Source of the DNA: JAYZQT01 sp964412235
GTDB lineage: Bacteria > Pseudomonadota > Alphaproteobacteria > MPNO01 > UBA830
DNA: 17,739 bases
Reading direction: 5' to 3'
Assembly (NCBI GenBank): GCA_964412235.1
Contig: CAYPNT010000063.1
Coordinates: 1-17,739, forward strand
Part shown: one piece after another, positions 5,819 to 12,908 of the stretch
How the letters are laid out: every line of letters begins with the position of its first letter
Position numbering within the stretch: the first letter of the stretch is position 1
The notes under the pieces: generated by a model
What the model saw: the letters and a program-made list of their open reading frames with translations, nothing else
Told to the model about the DNA's origin: nothing
Databases searched by the model: none
Translations under genes and position numbers: made by a program

Positions 5819-7654
5819 TCAGACCCGTTCTAAATGGTCCTGGGCGTTAAAATACGGAAGATTATCTTGTGACGAACAACCAATCATAGCAAGCCGCTCA
5901 GAAATTTTGACTGCTTTTTGATATTTACGCTCGTTTTCCTCGCGTGAATGAGATGTGAATGCGCCACCGCAAATCGAAATCCCATAATGTGCCTGGACGG
6001 CTCGGATAACGCGGCCCTTTAACATCCCGTCCGCAATATGGGACAGATCAAAGTCTTCTTGTTTCACGATCTGAAAATCATTTTCAACAAGGTAACCCCG
6101 AATTTGGGATTCTGCTTCTAACGCTAAGTCCCAAAAATGTGATTCCGTTTCAGTCGGCTCACCTGAAACTTTATCAAATGCCATGCAAAATGCCAGAAAC
6201 ACCTGTTCCTTCGGTGTGGCACCTTTCCACGCTGTCCTCCCGAGGGAACTCCATACAGAAAGATCCATTTCCTCGTAAACGGTCGGCACGCGGTCAAAAA
6301 ACAAACGATGCAACCCATTTTCATTCAGCGATTTATCCAGTTGCTGATCTTTATATATATCGGTCGCCGCATAAGCCCCACAAATAGGACAAGTATCGTT
6401 TTCATACGCACCTTTTCTGTATACATAGGAGCAACGCATTTCGTTGGGGAGTTCATTCTTGCAAAGCAAATAGATGGTATCGGCATCCTCATCGTCTTGT
6501 TGCTTACCAATCCAATTAAAACGGTTCATAAACTCCATGAAAGAACGTCTGTGACTCCAAAGGCTCCACTGAAGCTTCTCTACAGGACCGAATGTACTCC
6601 AATTCGAACTTACATCAATAACGACGCATTTCTCCTTACCTGCAGCGGATCGTAACCCACGCCCCACCGACTGCCCCCAAAGGACCTTCGATAATGTGGG
6701 ACGCAAATGAACTATTATATTACAGTGTGGATTGTCCCAGCCCTCAGCGAGCACGCCTACAGAGAGCATCGCTTCGACATCACCATCCTCATGCTGCGCC
6801 AATAATTTCATGCGTTCTTTAATAGGTGTAGTAGCGGTTACTATCTCAGCAGATATTCCACTTTCCCGCACTTTCTCCAAAGTTGCCTCCGCAACACTCA
6901 CGTCTGCGCAGAACCATGCCGAGATTGGACGTGAACCAAGTTTTTCTCGCTCTTCGGAATACGCCCATATTGCATAGTCAATCATTGATGACCTAATTAT
7001 CATTGGTGATAATTTCGCGACAGGGAAGTCCCCAGACGTAATGTCAATGCTATTCAGATTTAGATCGTGGACAAAATGCGGTCGGTACACCGGCTTTACT
7101 AGTACACCCTCGTCAATAAGGTCTTCGATATTTGCGCAATCGATAATCGTGTCGAACGCCAAGTGGAGTTGATCACGCTGATCACCCGTTCGCCGTTCCG
7201 GAGACGCCGTCAATCCCATGAACTGCGCAGAAGGCTTACCCGTCTGTTCAAAGTCATCAAGAATTCGCCTGTAGCCTCGCCCGTTGGGTGATACTCTATG
7301 CGCTTCATCTACGATGATCAGGTCAGCCTTTGGAATAGCGTCCGCTAACACATCTTTAGCTCTCATACTGGTAGAAAGCAGCACATCGTGGTCAACAAAC
7401 GCCTCGCCTTTATCCGAAACCGAGAGACGTCGAACACGATGTTTTTTTCCTAACGCTTTTTGCAACTGTTCCAACAGAACCAAACGATGACAGAGTACTA
7501 CGATCTTTTTCCCAGCATAAAATCGTTCGATGATTTCACTCGCAAGAACTGTTTTTCCTGCCCCAGTGGGGGCCTTTAAAATAAATCGCCGATGTTGTTT
7601 GATAATTAACGGAAACTTATCGATTATTTCCTGTTGCCAAGTTCTAAGTTGCAT
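5819..7654 (-). CDS. Superfamily 2 DEAD/DEAH-box helicase with Cys cluster
   Basis: 611-aa protein. Helicase motifs in order: Q-motif-like RTWQQEII at 4-11, Walker A APTGAGKT at 28-35, DEAH at 116-119, motif III LTASP at 148-152, AEGWDNP at 303-309 (motif V) and QSVGRGLR at 328-335 (motif VI). This is the Rad25/XPB/type III restriction-like branch of ATP-dependent nucleic acid translocases. After the two RecA-like lobes, C398, C408, C422 and C425 (CPIC) could form a zinc ribbon, followed by an uncharacterised C-terminal part. No methyltransferase, nuclease or defence partner lies beside it, so it is an orphan helicase; DNA repair or an unlinked defence role is speculative. No clear ribosome site precedes ATG 7654. 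The 258 bp upstream contain no gene I can support. Confidence 0.85.
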   Translation of the reverse strand: MQLRTWQQEIIDKFPLIIKQHRRFILKAPTGAGKTVLASEIIERFYAGKKIVVLCHRLVLLEQLQKALGKKHRVRRLSVSDKGEAFVDHDVLLSTSMRAKDVLADAIPKADLIIVDEAHRVSPNGRGYRRILDDFEQTGKPSAQFMGLTASPERRTGDQRDQLHLAFDTIIDCANIEDLIDEGVLVKPVYRPHFVHDLNLNSIDITSGDFPVAKLSPMIIRSSMIDYAIWAYSEEREKLGSRPISAWFCADVSVAEATLEKVRESGISAEIVTATTPIKERMKLLAQHEDGDVEAMLSVGVLAEGWDNPHCNIIVHLRPTLSKVLWGQSVGRGLRSAAGKEKCVVIDVSSNWSTFGPVEKLQWSLWSHRRSFMEFMNRFNWIGKQQDDEDADTIYLLCKNELPNEMRCSYVYRKGAYENDTCPICGAYAATDIYKDQQLDKSLNENGLHRLFFDRVPTVYEEMDLSVWSSLGRTAWKGATPKEQVFLAFCMAFDKVSGEPTETESHFWDLALEAESQIRGYLVENDFQIVKQEDFDLSHIADGMLKGRVIRAVQAHYGISICGGAFTSHSREENERKYQKAVKISERLAMIGCSSQDNLPYFNAQDHLERV

Positions 7655-7856
7655 TGAGTAACGCTATACGTTGAGCAAAGTTCATGTGTAGGAGAAGACA
7701 CCCTCTGTCGGTTTGGAGTGATAAATACCGGGCGGTTACAAATTCCCGCCACAGCCAGACGGGTAATATTAAATTGTTATCACAGAAATATCATATTCAA
7801 TTTGACTCCGGGGTCTCGCACAAATTAGGCATAAGGTAAATCAAAATTTGAGTGGT

Positions 7857-7891
7857 TTCTAAAAATAAAAGGTTTCGGCCAATTTCAAACC
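7857..7891 (-). terminator. Weak candidate intrinsic terminator after the nic-like operon
   Basis: On the leftward transcript GGTTT (7891-7887) pairs with AAACC (7875-7871) across an 11-nt loop and is followed at once by a U-rich run (CTTTTATTTTTAG). It lies about 20 nt past the nuclease stop codon. The 5-bp stem is weak; position and U-tract are the main support. Confidence 0.35.
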
Positions 7892-7912
7892 ATCAGATCA
7901 ACAGAATTTACT

Positions 7913-8455
7913 TCACCTTTTACCTCGTCTCCAGTCCCACGGCGGAATAAACGTTCCTTGCCAGAGCCCTCGTCTTTTCTTTTTCGCTGTATTTTCATTA
8001 GGCACATATGTAAGTGAATATCGTCGATATGCTAACGCCCATCCACGATCCACCATCTTCGCGTTGACATCATGTGGTCCCGCATAACAGGTCGCTATTT
8101 GTCGACGATATCGATCCACTTTGTCGCCTTTACATGTAACCCAATGATTTTCGAGTATCGCGGCCAAGGCAAACGTAGCCATTAGGCCGCACCGATATAC
8201 CGTGCCATTGGCCTTTTGACAGAGCTGTTTTTGTTCAGGCGCATCAATACCCTGCAATCTTATTCGTACACCGGCTATTGTTATTGTATCTCCATCAACG
8301 ACACGTGGCTTGCCAACGAAATCCCCAGCAACAGCATAATTTAAAAAAATAGTGAATAGGATTGGTGTGGCCGTAAGAATAGCCCCAATGGTTACGGTTC
8401 TAATTGAACGAGGTATCGCTATACCCACAGTGCAATTCCTCGCCACATACTCCAA
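7913..8455 (-). CDS. Exported or membrane-tethered thermonuclease-like (SNase) protein
   Basis: 180-aa staphylococcal-nuclease-fold protein. A hydrophobic N-terminal segment (about residues 22-43) should act as signal peptide or anchor, placing the enzyme in the periplasm or outside. Catalytic residues of the family are recognisable: D56 in VDGDT, R66, D71 and E74 in IRLQGIDAPE, and R118 in DRYRRQ. The end, GLWQGTFIPPWDWRR, is typical of proteobacterial members. Family role: Ca2+-dependent cleavage of DNA and RNA. The listed start is a TTG at 8455, closely preceded by AGAGG; a GTG at 8446 in the same frame is an alternative. It begins 15 bp after the nicC stop on the same strand, so it is probably co-transcribed, although its activity has no evident link to pyridine breakdown. 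Confidence 0.8.
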   Translation of the reverse strand: MEYVARNCTVGIAIPRSIRTVTIGAILTATPILFTIFLNYAVAGDFVGKPRVVDGDTITIAGVRIRLQGIDAPEQKQLCQKANGTVYRCGLMATFALAAILENHWVTCKGDKVDRYRRQIATCYAGPHDVNAKMVDRGWALAYRRYSLTYVPNENTAKKKRRGLWQGTFIPPWDWRRGKR

Positions 8456-8470
8456 TTTCCTCTTCAGCTG

Positions 8471-9640
8471 TCACGATGCCGTTCCAGCTTCTACCCCAAG
8501 TTTCTCCGCCATCGCATCGTAGCTGAAAACCCAGTCGGGGTTTGTCTCGTGCCGCATCCACTGATTATGATAAGAATGATACTGCACATCGGAGGTACGA
8601 GCCTTACGACTAGTTTCGTATAGTTCAAAGGCACTTTTTAAGTCTTCGTAACCGTATTCTTCAAGGCTGCGAACAAGAATAACAGCGTCTTCTGCCGCCA
8701 TCGCTGCGCCCTGACCAAGATGCGGTTTCATCGGATGACAGGCATCCCCAAGCAAAACCACCCTACCCTCACTCCATAAGGGTAATGGCTTGCGATCAAA
8801 CAATGGCCATTTTGTGGCGGCGGGACACGCATACAAGATTTGCATCAGGTCATCGTGAAATCCGTCAAAAACAGAAATCATTTCGTCTAAATCAGCATCC
8901 AAAAAAGATGTACCGCCTGGCCAGTTGGGATCAGGCACACCTGACACAAAATAAATTTCTTCACGGCTACGGTCCAAATAATAGACGACCATGTGACGGT
9001 CATCATCCGCCTCGTGTGAATCGTCGGACCACCACTTCGTAAAATCATGGTGGACCGGTCCCTTGATGAGAGATCTCGGAAAAATTGAACGGTGTGCAAC
9101 AAAACCCGTATAGGTTGGCTCTTCTGGGCCAAGGATAAGCTCTCTCACCATGGAATTAATCCCATCCGCCCCTATGACTATTTCGGCTTCTTCGGCAGTG
9201 CCGTCATCGAACGACAAAATCACGACCGATTCCTTTTCATCCATTCCTATAAGGCGTTTATTGAATTGTATTGTGCCCGGGGACACGGTCTCCGTGAGGA
9301 CCTCATGAAAATCTCCTCGATGTATTTGAAGGTAAGGTGCGCCGTAATCACGCCCTAAGGGACCCTTCATAATAAACTCAAACTGCATTCGACCCGTGTT
9401 CCATTCCCTGTTCGCCCATGAATCGGGTTCAATGCCAATACTGCGCAACCGGCCCTCTATCCCGATCTCACGCATGATTTTCATTATATTGGGTCCGAGA
9501 ATAATACCTGCACCAAGTCGTGCAAACTCCGGTGCCTGTTCAAACACGGAAACATTTTGGCCACGGGCCTGCAATAAAGCCGCGGCGGGAATACCGCCTA
9601 ATCCAGCTCCAATTATCGCGATACGCGCTCCATTTTTCAT
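8471..9640 (-). CDS. nicC: NicC-like 6-hydroxynicotinate 3-monooxygenase (class A flavoprotein)
   Basis: 389-aa FAD-dependent hydroxylase. NicC uses NADH and O2 for decarboxylative hydroxylation of 6-hydroxynicotinate to 2,5-dihydroxypyridine. Motifs: FAD-binding GAGLGG at 11-16, a DG motif in GADG at 157-160, and GDACHPMKPH at 298-307 for the FAD ribityl moiety. Similarity to Pseudomonas putida NicC, recalled from memory, runs end to end (FEQAPEFARLGAGI, IHRGD, KRL, KWPL, PLPLWS). Two active-site positions differ: I47 where NicC has His47, and F200 where it has Cys202. H216 and Y220 match His211 and Tyr215. Six extra residues follow KWWS. It sits downstream of nicX and nicD, whose enzymes act on its product. 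The reaction type is well supported; the exact substrate is less certain because of the substitutions. Confidence 0.82.
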   Translation of the reverse strand: MKNGARIAIIGAGLGGIPAAALLQARGQNVSVFEQAPEFARLGAGIILGPNIMKIMREIGIEGRLRSIGIEPDSWANREWNTGRMQFEFIMKGPLGRDYGAPYLQIHRGDFHEVLTETVSPGTIQFNKRLIGMDEKESVVILSFDDGTAEEAEIVIGADGINSMVRELILGPEEPTYTGFVAHRSIFPRSLIKGPVHHDFTKWWSDDSHEADDDRHMVVYYLDRSREEIYFVSGVPDPNWPGGTSFLDADLDEMISVFDGFHDDLMQILYACPAATKWPLFDRKPLPLWSEGRVVLLGDACHPMKPHLGQGAAMAAEDAVILVRSLEEYGYEDLKSAFELYETSRKARTSDVQYHSYHNQWMRHETNPDWVFSYDAMAEKLGVEAGTAS

Positions 9641-9676
9641 CTGTCTTTGGTGCCTTTCACATTTTTGTTGGCCTGC

Positions 9677-10498
9677 TTACAAAAAGCTTTCCGTCGCTGA
9701 TACGAACCCGTCCAGATCGTCCCAAGGGATCATGTGTCCAGCCTTTTCAATCTTAATCGCGCTGCAATTGGGTATCGCGCCAACGATTTCCTTGGCGTCC
9801 TCATCAAGTACCGTATTTCCGTTCTCCGCGTATAGAAGAAGCACTGGGCACTCTATCTTTGGTAAAAGCGAGTGAACGTCTTCTTCATGAAAAGAAGCGT
9901 GAGATCCTGCTATCGCTGCTTTATCGCACGTCGGCAACCATTCCGCCCGCAGTGACAATTGTCCATCACTCCAATTCTTCAAAATAGGCGAGGACGTATC
10001 TTCGGCCTCCCCTCGCGCTGACGCATCTATACCCTCTAAATACCACTCGAGTGGTATAGGATAGGGGCGCCGTCCTGGTCCAGTTACCGGCGGGTCAGCA
10101 GCGATTATTTTGCCAACCAAATCCGGAAACATAGCACCAAACTTAAATGCGATCCGGGCACCCATTGAATGTCCTAATATTACTGGACTTTTAATATCCA
10201 GTTGTTCGACAAGACCCGCTGTGTCGCGCGCGTAATCAACCAAGCCATAAGTTAACTCTGTTCCACCAGACGACAACCCTCGACCTCGGTTGTCTAGAAT
10301 GACCACACGTGACGACACCGCTAATCGCTCACCAACAAATTCCCACGTAATCGCGGGGCTTGTGATGCCTGGTACCAAAATGATGGTCTCTGCGGCTATC
10401 CGTCCTTGAGGCACTAAATCAATGTAATGCAGACGGATCCCATTGGTCGTGATATGGCGCCCTTGGCGTGATATTTGATTCAAGCCAGATCCAATCAT
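9677..10498 (-). CDS. nicD: N-formylmaleamate deformylase (alpha/beta hydrolase)
   Basis: 273-aa alpha/beta-hydrolase closely resembling NicD, which hydrolyses N-formylmaleamate to maleamate and formate. The catalytic triad is visible: Ser111 in GHSMGAR, Asp135 in AADPP and His255 in AGHMIPWDDLDGF. These correspond to S101, D125 and H245 of the P. putida enzyme with a constant offset of 10, due to a longer N-terminus. The stretches LVPGITSPAITW and DPPVTGPGRRPYP are also characteristic of NicD. Its ATG overlaps the nicX stop (ATGA), a tight coupling that matches consecutive reactions. Cytoplasmic; no signal peptide. Confidence 0.88.
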   Translation of the reverse strand: MIGSGLNQISRQGRHITTNGIRLHYIDLVPQGRIAAETIILVPGITSPAITWEFVGERLAVSSRVVILDNRGRGLSSGGTELTYGLVDYARDTAGLVEQLDIKSPVILGHSMGARIAFKFGAMFPDLVGKIIAADPPVTGPGRRPYPIPLEWYLEGIDASARGEAEDTSSPILKNWSDGQLSLRAEWLPTCDKAAIAGSHASFHEEDVHSLLPKIECPVLLLYAENGNTVLDEDAKEIVGAIPNCSAIKIEKAGHMIPWDDLDGFVSATESFL

Positions 10499-11532
10499 GA
10501 AGCCTGCATTTCCGTGGGAACGACTTTGCCCGCCTTTATAATTTCAATGTCATCCAATCGCAGCGAACAATCCCTGAGTGGCATATCAATATGACAGGGT
10601 GTATCGTTGCTTCCCCCAAGTTCTTGGTTTGGGCCAGTCGAGAAGAGAACATTGCCATAAAAGGCTAACGCATCCATTCCGATTTCTTTCTGCGGGTCCG
10701 CAACAGCCATGTGGTGCCAGTCCGCTGTCTGATTAAGACCCCAGCCTATGTGCGAAATCGCATAAGCCTTTTTATCATTGAAACTGGCCATATAGTTTCG
10801 GAGCAGGGACGCTTCTAGACCGCTTCCTTCAATATCAGTTACAAAACCTTTGTTCACCGTCAAACGCACAGGATTTTCAACATATCTGCGGAACGCACAA
10901 ATAATATCGCCGGGCGCCAGAACCACCGTTCCATCCACACCATCATCATCGCCGCCTGTAAACAAAAAGCCGCTCGGCCAATGATCCCAGCGACCGGGTT
11001 CATCCGTGAAACCATATTCTGTGACAACCGGATAATTACCGAGTTTATAAACGATGTCCGTGCCAGAGGGTGAGGTAATGTGCAGTTGCTCGGACTTTCT
11101 CATTAGATCTGCCCCAACTTCTACACGCCTTCGCAAGTCGTTGCTGGGAAACATGCGAGACAACACTTCGACGGGTTCAAGTACGAGCAGCATACGGGTT
11201 CCGGAATTTGTTATTTCTAACTGCTCCTCAGAGAACAATAAAAACATTAAATCGATGACGATATCGGAACTCTTTAACGCCTCAATAGCTGAACGGTTTC
11301 CGGCGAGCGCCGTCTTCCCCATGTTACCGGCAAAACCCTGTGACATGGGTTTGGGAAGCACATTGACATGCATCGCGTTTGCACCCAACTCTTGAGCCGC
11401 AACAAGAAAGGCCTGCGCGTAATCTGCCCGGGTCTCACCTTCTGACAATATTGATACCGTCTCGCCGGAACCAACTTTGCAAAGCTCTAATTCCGCTTTA
11501 AATAATTGCACTAGATTAGCGTCAACACCCAT
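10495..11532 (-). CDS. nicX: 2,5-dihydroxypyridine 5,6-dioxygenase
   Basis: 345-aa extradiol-type ring-cleaving dioxygenase of the NicX family. It opens 2,5-dihydroxypyridine with O2 to N-formylmaleamate using mononuclear Fe(II). The iron ligands appear as His261 in SHIGWGL and His314/Asp316 in PCHIDMP, matching H265, H318 and D320 of P. putida NicX with a constant offset of 4. Other diagnostic stretches are VTEYGFTDEPGRWDHWPSGF and FYGNVLFSTGPN. Length equals the family norm (about 350). GAGG lies about 5 nt before ATG 11532. First complete gene of the leftward nicX-nicD-nicC-nuclease operon; a small, possibly frameshifted ORF overlaps its start. Confidence 0.9.
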   Translation of the reverse strand: MGVDANLVQLFKAELELCKVGSGETVSILSEGETRADYAQAFLVAAQELGANAMHVNVLPKPMSQGFAGNMGKTALAGNRSAIEALKSSDIVIDLMFLLFSEEQLEITNSGTRMLLVLEPVEVLSRMFPSNDLRRRVEVGADLMRKSEQLHITSPSGTDIVYKLGNYPVVTEYGFTDEPGRWDHWPSGFLFTGGDDDGVDGTVVLAPGDIICAFRRYVENPVRLTVNKGFVTDIEGSGLEASLLRNYMASFNDKKAYAISHIGWGLNQTADWHHMAVADPQKEIGMDALAFYGNVLFSTGPNQELGGSNDTPCHIDMPLRDCSLRLDDIEIIKAGKVVPTEMQAS

Positions 11533-11692
11533 TTCGTCCTCGCTTTCCTATCTATTTCGACAACCTCTCCGAGTTCATAAATAGCTTCATTACCAAACAT
11601 TACATTCCGCATTGCGTGGGCGTTAAAGCCCTTCGTCCTGAAGACACCCGAATTATCATAGGGTGCCTTCCGAACTGTTTTGGTTCACTCAT
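11511..11692 (-). pseudogene. Small ORF before nicX, apparently broken by a one-base frameshift
   Basis: Two overlapping leftward frames join into one plausible small protein of about 60 residues. ATG 11692 gives MSEPKQFGRHP; after losing one base in the CCC run near 11665 the adjacent frame continues YDNSGVFRTKGFNAHAMRNV and ends EVVEIDRKARTKWVLTLI, with its stop at 11511 inside nicX. As sequenced, the first frame stops after about 30 codons and the second has its own ATG only at 11612. The 22-bp overlap with nicX would suit translational coupling. I recognise no family. It may be a sequencing error in a real gene, a recent pseudogene, or chance. Confidence 0.3.
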
Positions 11693-11706
11693 CCCCTAAT
11701 AATCAT

Positions 11707-11743
11707 GCCGCCACAAGCTCTTCCTTGCAAATCGAATGGCGGC
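11707..11743. repeat. Inverted repeat / hairpin between nitroreductase and nicX
   Basis: GCCGCCA (11707-11713) pairs with TGGCGGC (11737-11743). Immediately inside the first arm, CAAG (11714-11717) pairs with CTTG (11724-11727), giving a two-part structure. On the leftward transcript no U-tract follows, so it is not a standard terminator; it could be an RNA-processing or stability element, or a regulator site. Apart from this and the small ORF, the 313-bp gap 11533-11845 shows nothing I can support. Confidence 0.35.
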
Positions 11744-11845
11744 AAAAATTCACATCTCCCACCAACTCTTGTCATGCTGTGCAAGGCCTATCCCAACCGT
11801 CACTGAAGTAGCCCCAGCCACCTGGTTTTCATATTCTTTCGATCC

Positions 11846-12679
11846 TTATGCTAATTCAAACCCTCGGTCTTTGAGGTATTCTCGTAAATTCGAACGCTCC
11901 GGGATCGACAACTGGCGTGCAACGTTTTCCGACCAAGTACATACGTCGGCGATACCATACTTATCTGTATGAAGTTGCCGGTTAGGTGTTATTGGAAATA
12001 TATCATGTCTCCGCTGATCATATAATTCTATCTCGCTTTCTAAAGCTTCATCGTCATAAATGTCCTTATGGACGACTACATTTGTAGGAAGGCGCTGGTT
12101 TACGTACCCTTCGTCGGCTGGCCACCCCACCGTCAAACCCGAGAGTGGAAAAACTCCTTTGGGAAGACCAAGGATGTTCGTTACCGCCTCAATTTCATTT
12201 CGTACTTCACTGATTGGTGCACACCCTAGATGAATAGACTCGGCAGCCAATATAAAACACTGCATGACCAGCGCCGCATCAACGGTCGCGTTAATTAAAG
12301 TATCCAAGTTATTGTTAGCATGGTCGTAACCCCGAAATCCGGAAATACGCTGATTACGTCTCATATCAGCACAAAAGATTAAGAACGTTGGTGAAGAGGC
12401 AAGCCAATAAGTTTTCGGGCACACTTCCTGGAGTTTCAACCTTAAAACCCCATCGCGAACAACGATTATTGAATATTGCTGCAAATTTGACTTAGTTGGC
12501 GCAGATTGAGCACAGGCAAGCAAGACGTCTAAAAGGCCTTCGCTCACATCGTCGTCTTTGTAACGTCTCACAGCGCGGCGAGACAGAACGGACTCAATTG
12601 TCTCACTTGGCGTCATGTCCGTTCCACGAGCGGTGTCGATCGCAAAACGGGCGTTAATCATTTCTGATATGGTTGTCAT
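11846..12679 (-). CDS. Nitroreductase family FMN oxidoreductase
   Basis: 277-aa protein with nitroreductase-family hallmarks: SRRAVRRY at 33-40 (FMN phosphate-binding Arg residues), PTKSNLQQYS at 61-70 (flavin contact), GLTVGWP at 181-187, and a C-terminus NLREYLKDRGFEL typical of NfnB/FRP-like members. Such enzymes use NAD(P)H to reduce nitroaromatics, quinones, flavins or enones; the physiological substrate cannot be read from sequence. The first 20 or so residues precede the usual family start, and Met22 is a possible shorter start, but GGAGAG about 7 nt upstream supports ATG 12679. It is divergent from the TRAP operon and lies on the same strand as, and upstream of, the nicX operon, which suggests involvement in the same catabolic island. 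Confidence 0.8.
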   Translation of the reverse strand: MTTISEMINARFAIDTARGTDMTPSETIESVLSRRAVRRYKDDDVSEGLLDVLLACAQSAPTKSNLQQYSIIVVRDGVLRLKLQEVCPKTYWLASSPTFLIFCADMRRNQRISGFRGYDHANNNLDTLINATVDAALVMQCFILAAESIHLGCAPISEVRNEIEAVTNILGLPKGVFPLSGLTVGWPADEGYVNQRLPTNVVVHKDIYDDEALESEIELYDQRRHDIFPITPNRQLHTDKYGIADVCTWSENVARQLSIPERSNLREYLKDRGFELA

Positions 12680-12797
12680 ACACGCTCTCCAAAATTTTCT
12701 ACTACCACCTCAAAAATTAATATAACTTTTCACTTGAAACGTTAAACCCCAAGGTCTTGGCAGACTACTGACTGGTCATACTGAGGTGCAGACAATT

Positions 12798-12811
12798 GTG
12801 TGATGTCACAC
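12798..12811. promoter_or_regulatory. Palindrome next to the TRAP -35 element
   Basis: GTGTGA-TG-TCACAC is a 6+6 dyad with a 2-bp centre, ending 1 bp before the TTGACA at 12813. It resembles half-sites used by CRP/FNR- or GntR-type regulators, but the spacing is too short for a classical CRP site. Probable operator, regulator unknown. Confidence 0.4.
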
Positions 12812-12812
12812 C

Positions 12813-12841
12813 TTGACACAAAGACGCTAAGAGCGAACGAT
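12813..12841 (+). promoter_or_regulatory. Candidate sigma70 promoter for the TRAP operon
   Basis: A consensus TTGACA at 12813-12818 is followed after 17 bp by AACGAT (12836-12841), a poor -10 match (3 of 6). Start of transcription would be near 12848. The weak -10 falls inside the inverted-repeat region, consistent with a regulated promoter. No competing candidate is clearer. Confidence 0.35.
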
Positions 12842-12880
12842 AAGCGCATTATTGTTTTATCGTTCGTATGATAAAACAAT
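12834..12880. promoter_or_regulatory. Two overlapping perfect inverted repeats upstream of TRAP operon
   Basis: Dyad 1: CGAACGATAA (12834-12843) and TTATCGTTCG (12857-12866), 10-bp arms, 13-bp spacer. Dyad 2: ATTGTTTTATC (12851-12861) and GATAAAACAAT (12870-12880), 11-bp arms, 8-bp spacer. They share 12857-12861, so as DNA they present three related GATAA-type half-sites and as RNA they would be mutually exclusive hairpins. The block ends 28 bp before ATG 12909, just upstream of the ribosome site AGGGAG. Most likely an operator for a substrate-responsive regulator of the transporter. Confidence 0.6.
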
Positions 12881-12908
12881 GAACCGATACAGAATTAGGG
12901 AGAAATAA

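Noticed and set aside
7655..7858. Rightward open frame of about 65 codons between helicase and nuclease genes
   Set aside because: It looks superficially protein-like but has no usable start codon near its beginning and no ribosome site.
11760..11846. Coding-like frame just after the nitroreductase stop (VAGATSVTVGIGLAQHD)
   Set aside because: About 23 codons from a GTG with no ribosome site; the nitroreductase already ends at its normal family C-terminus. Coordinates are leftward.
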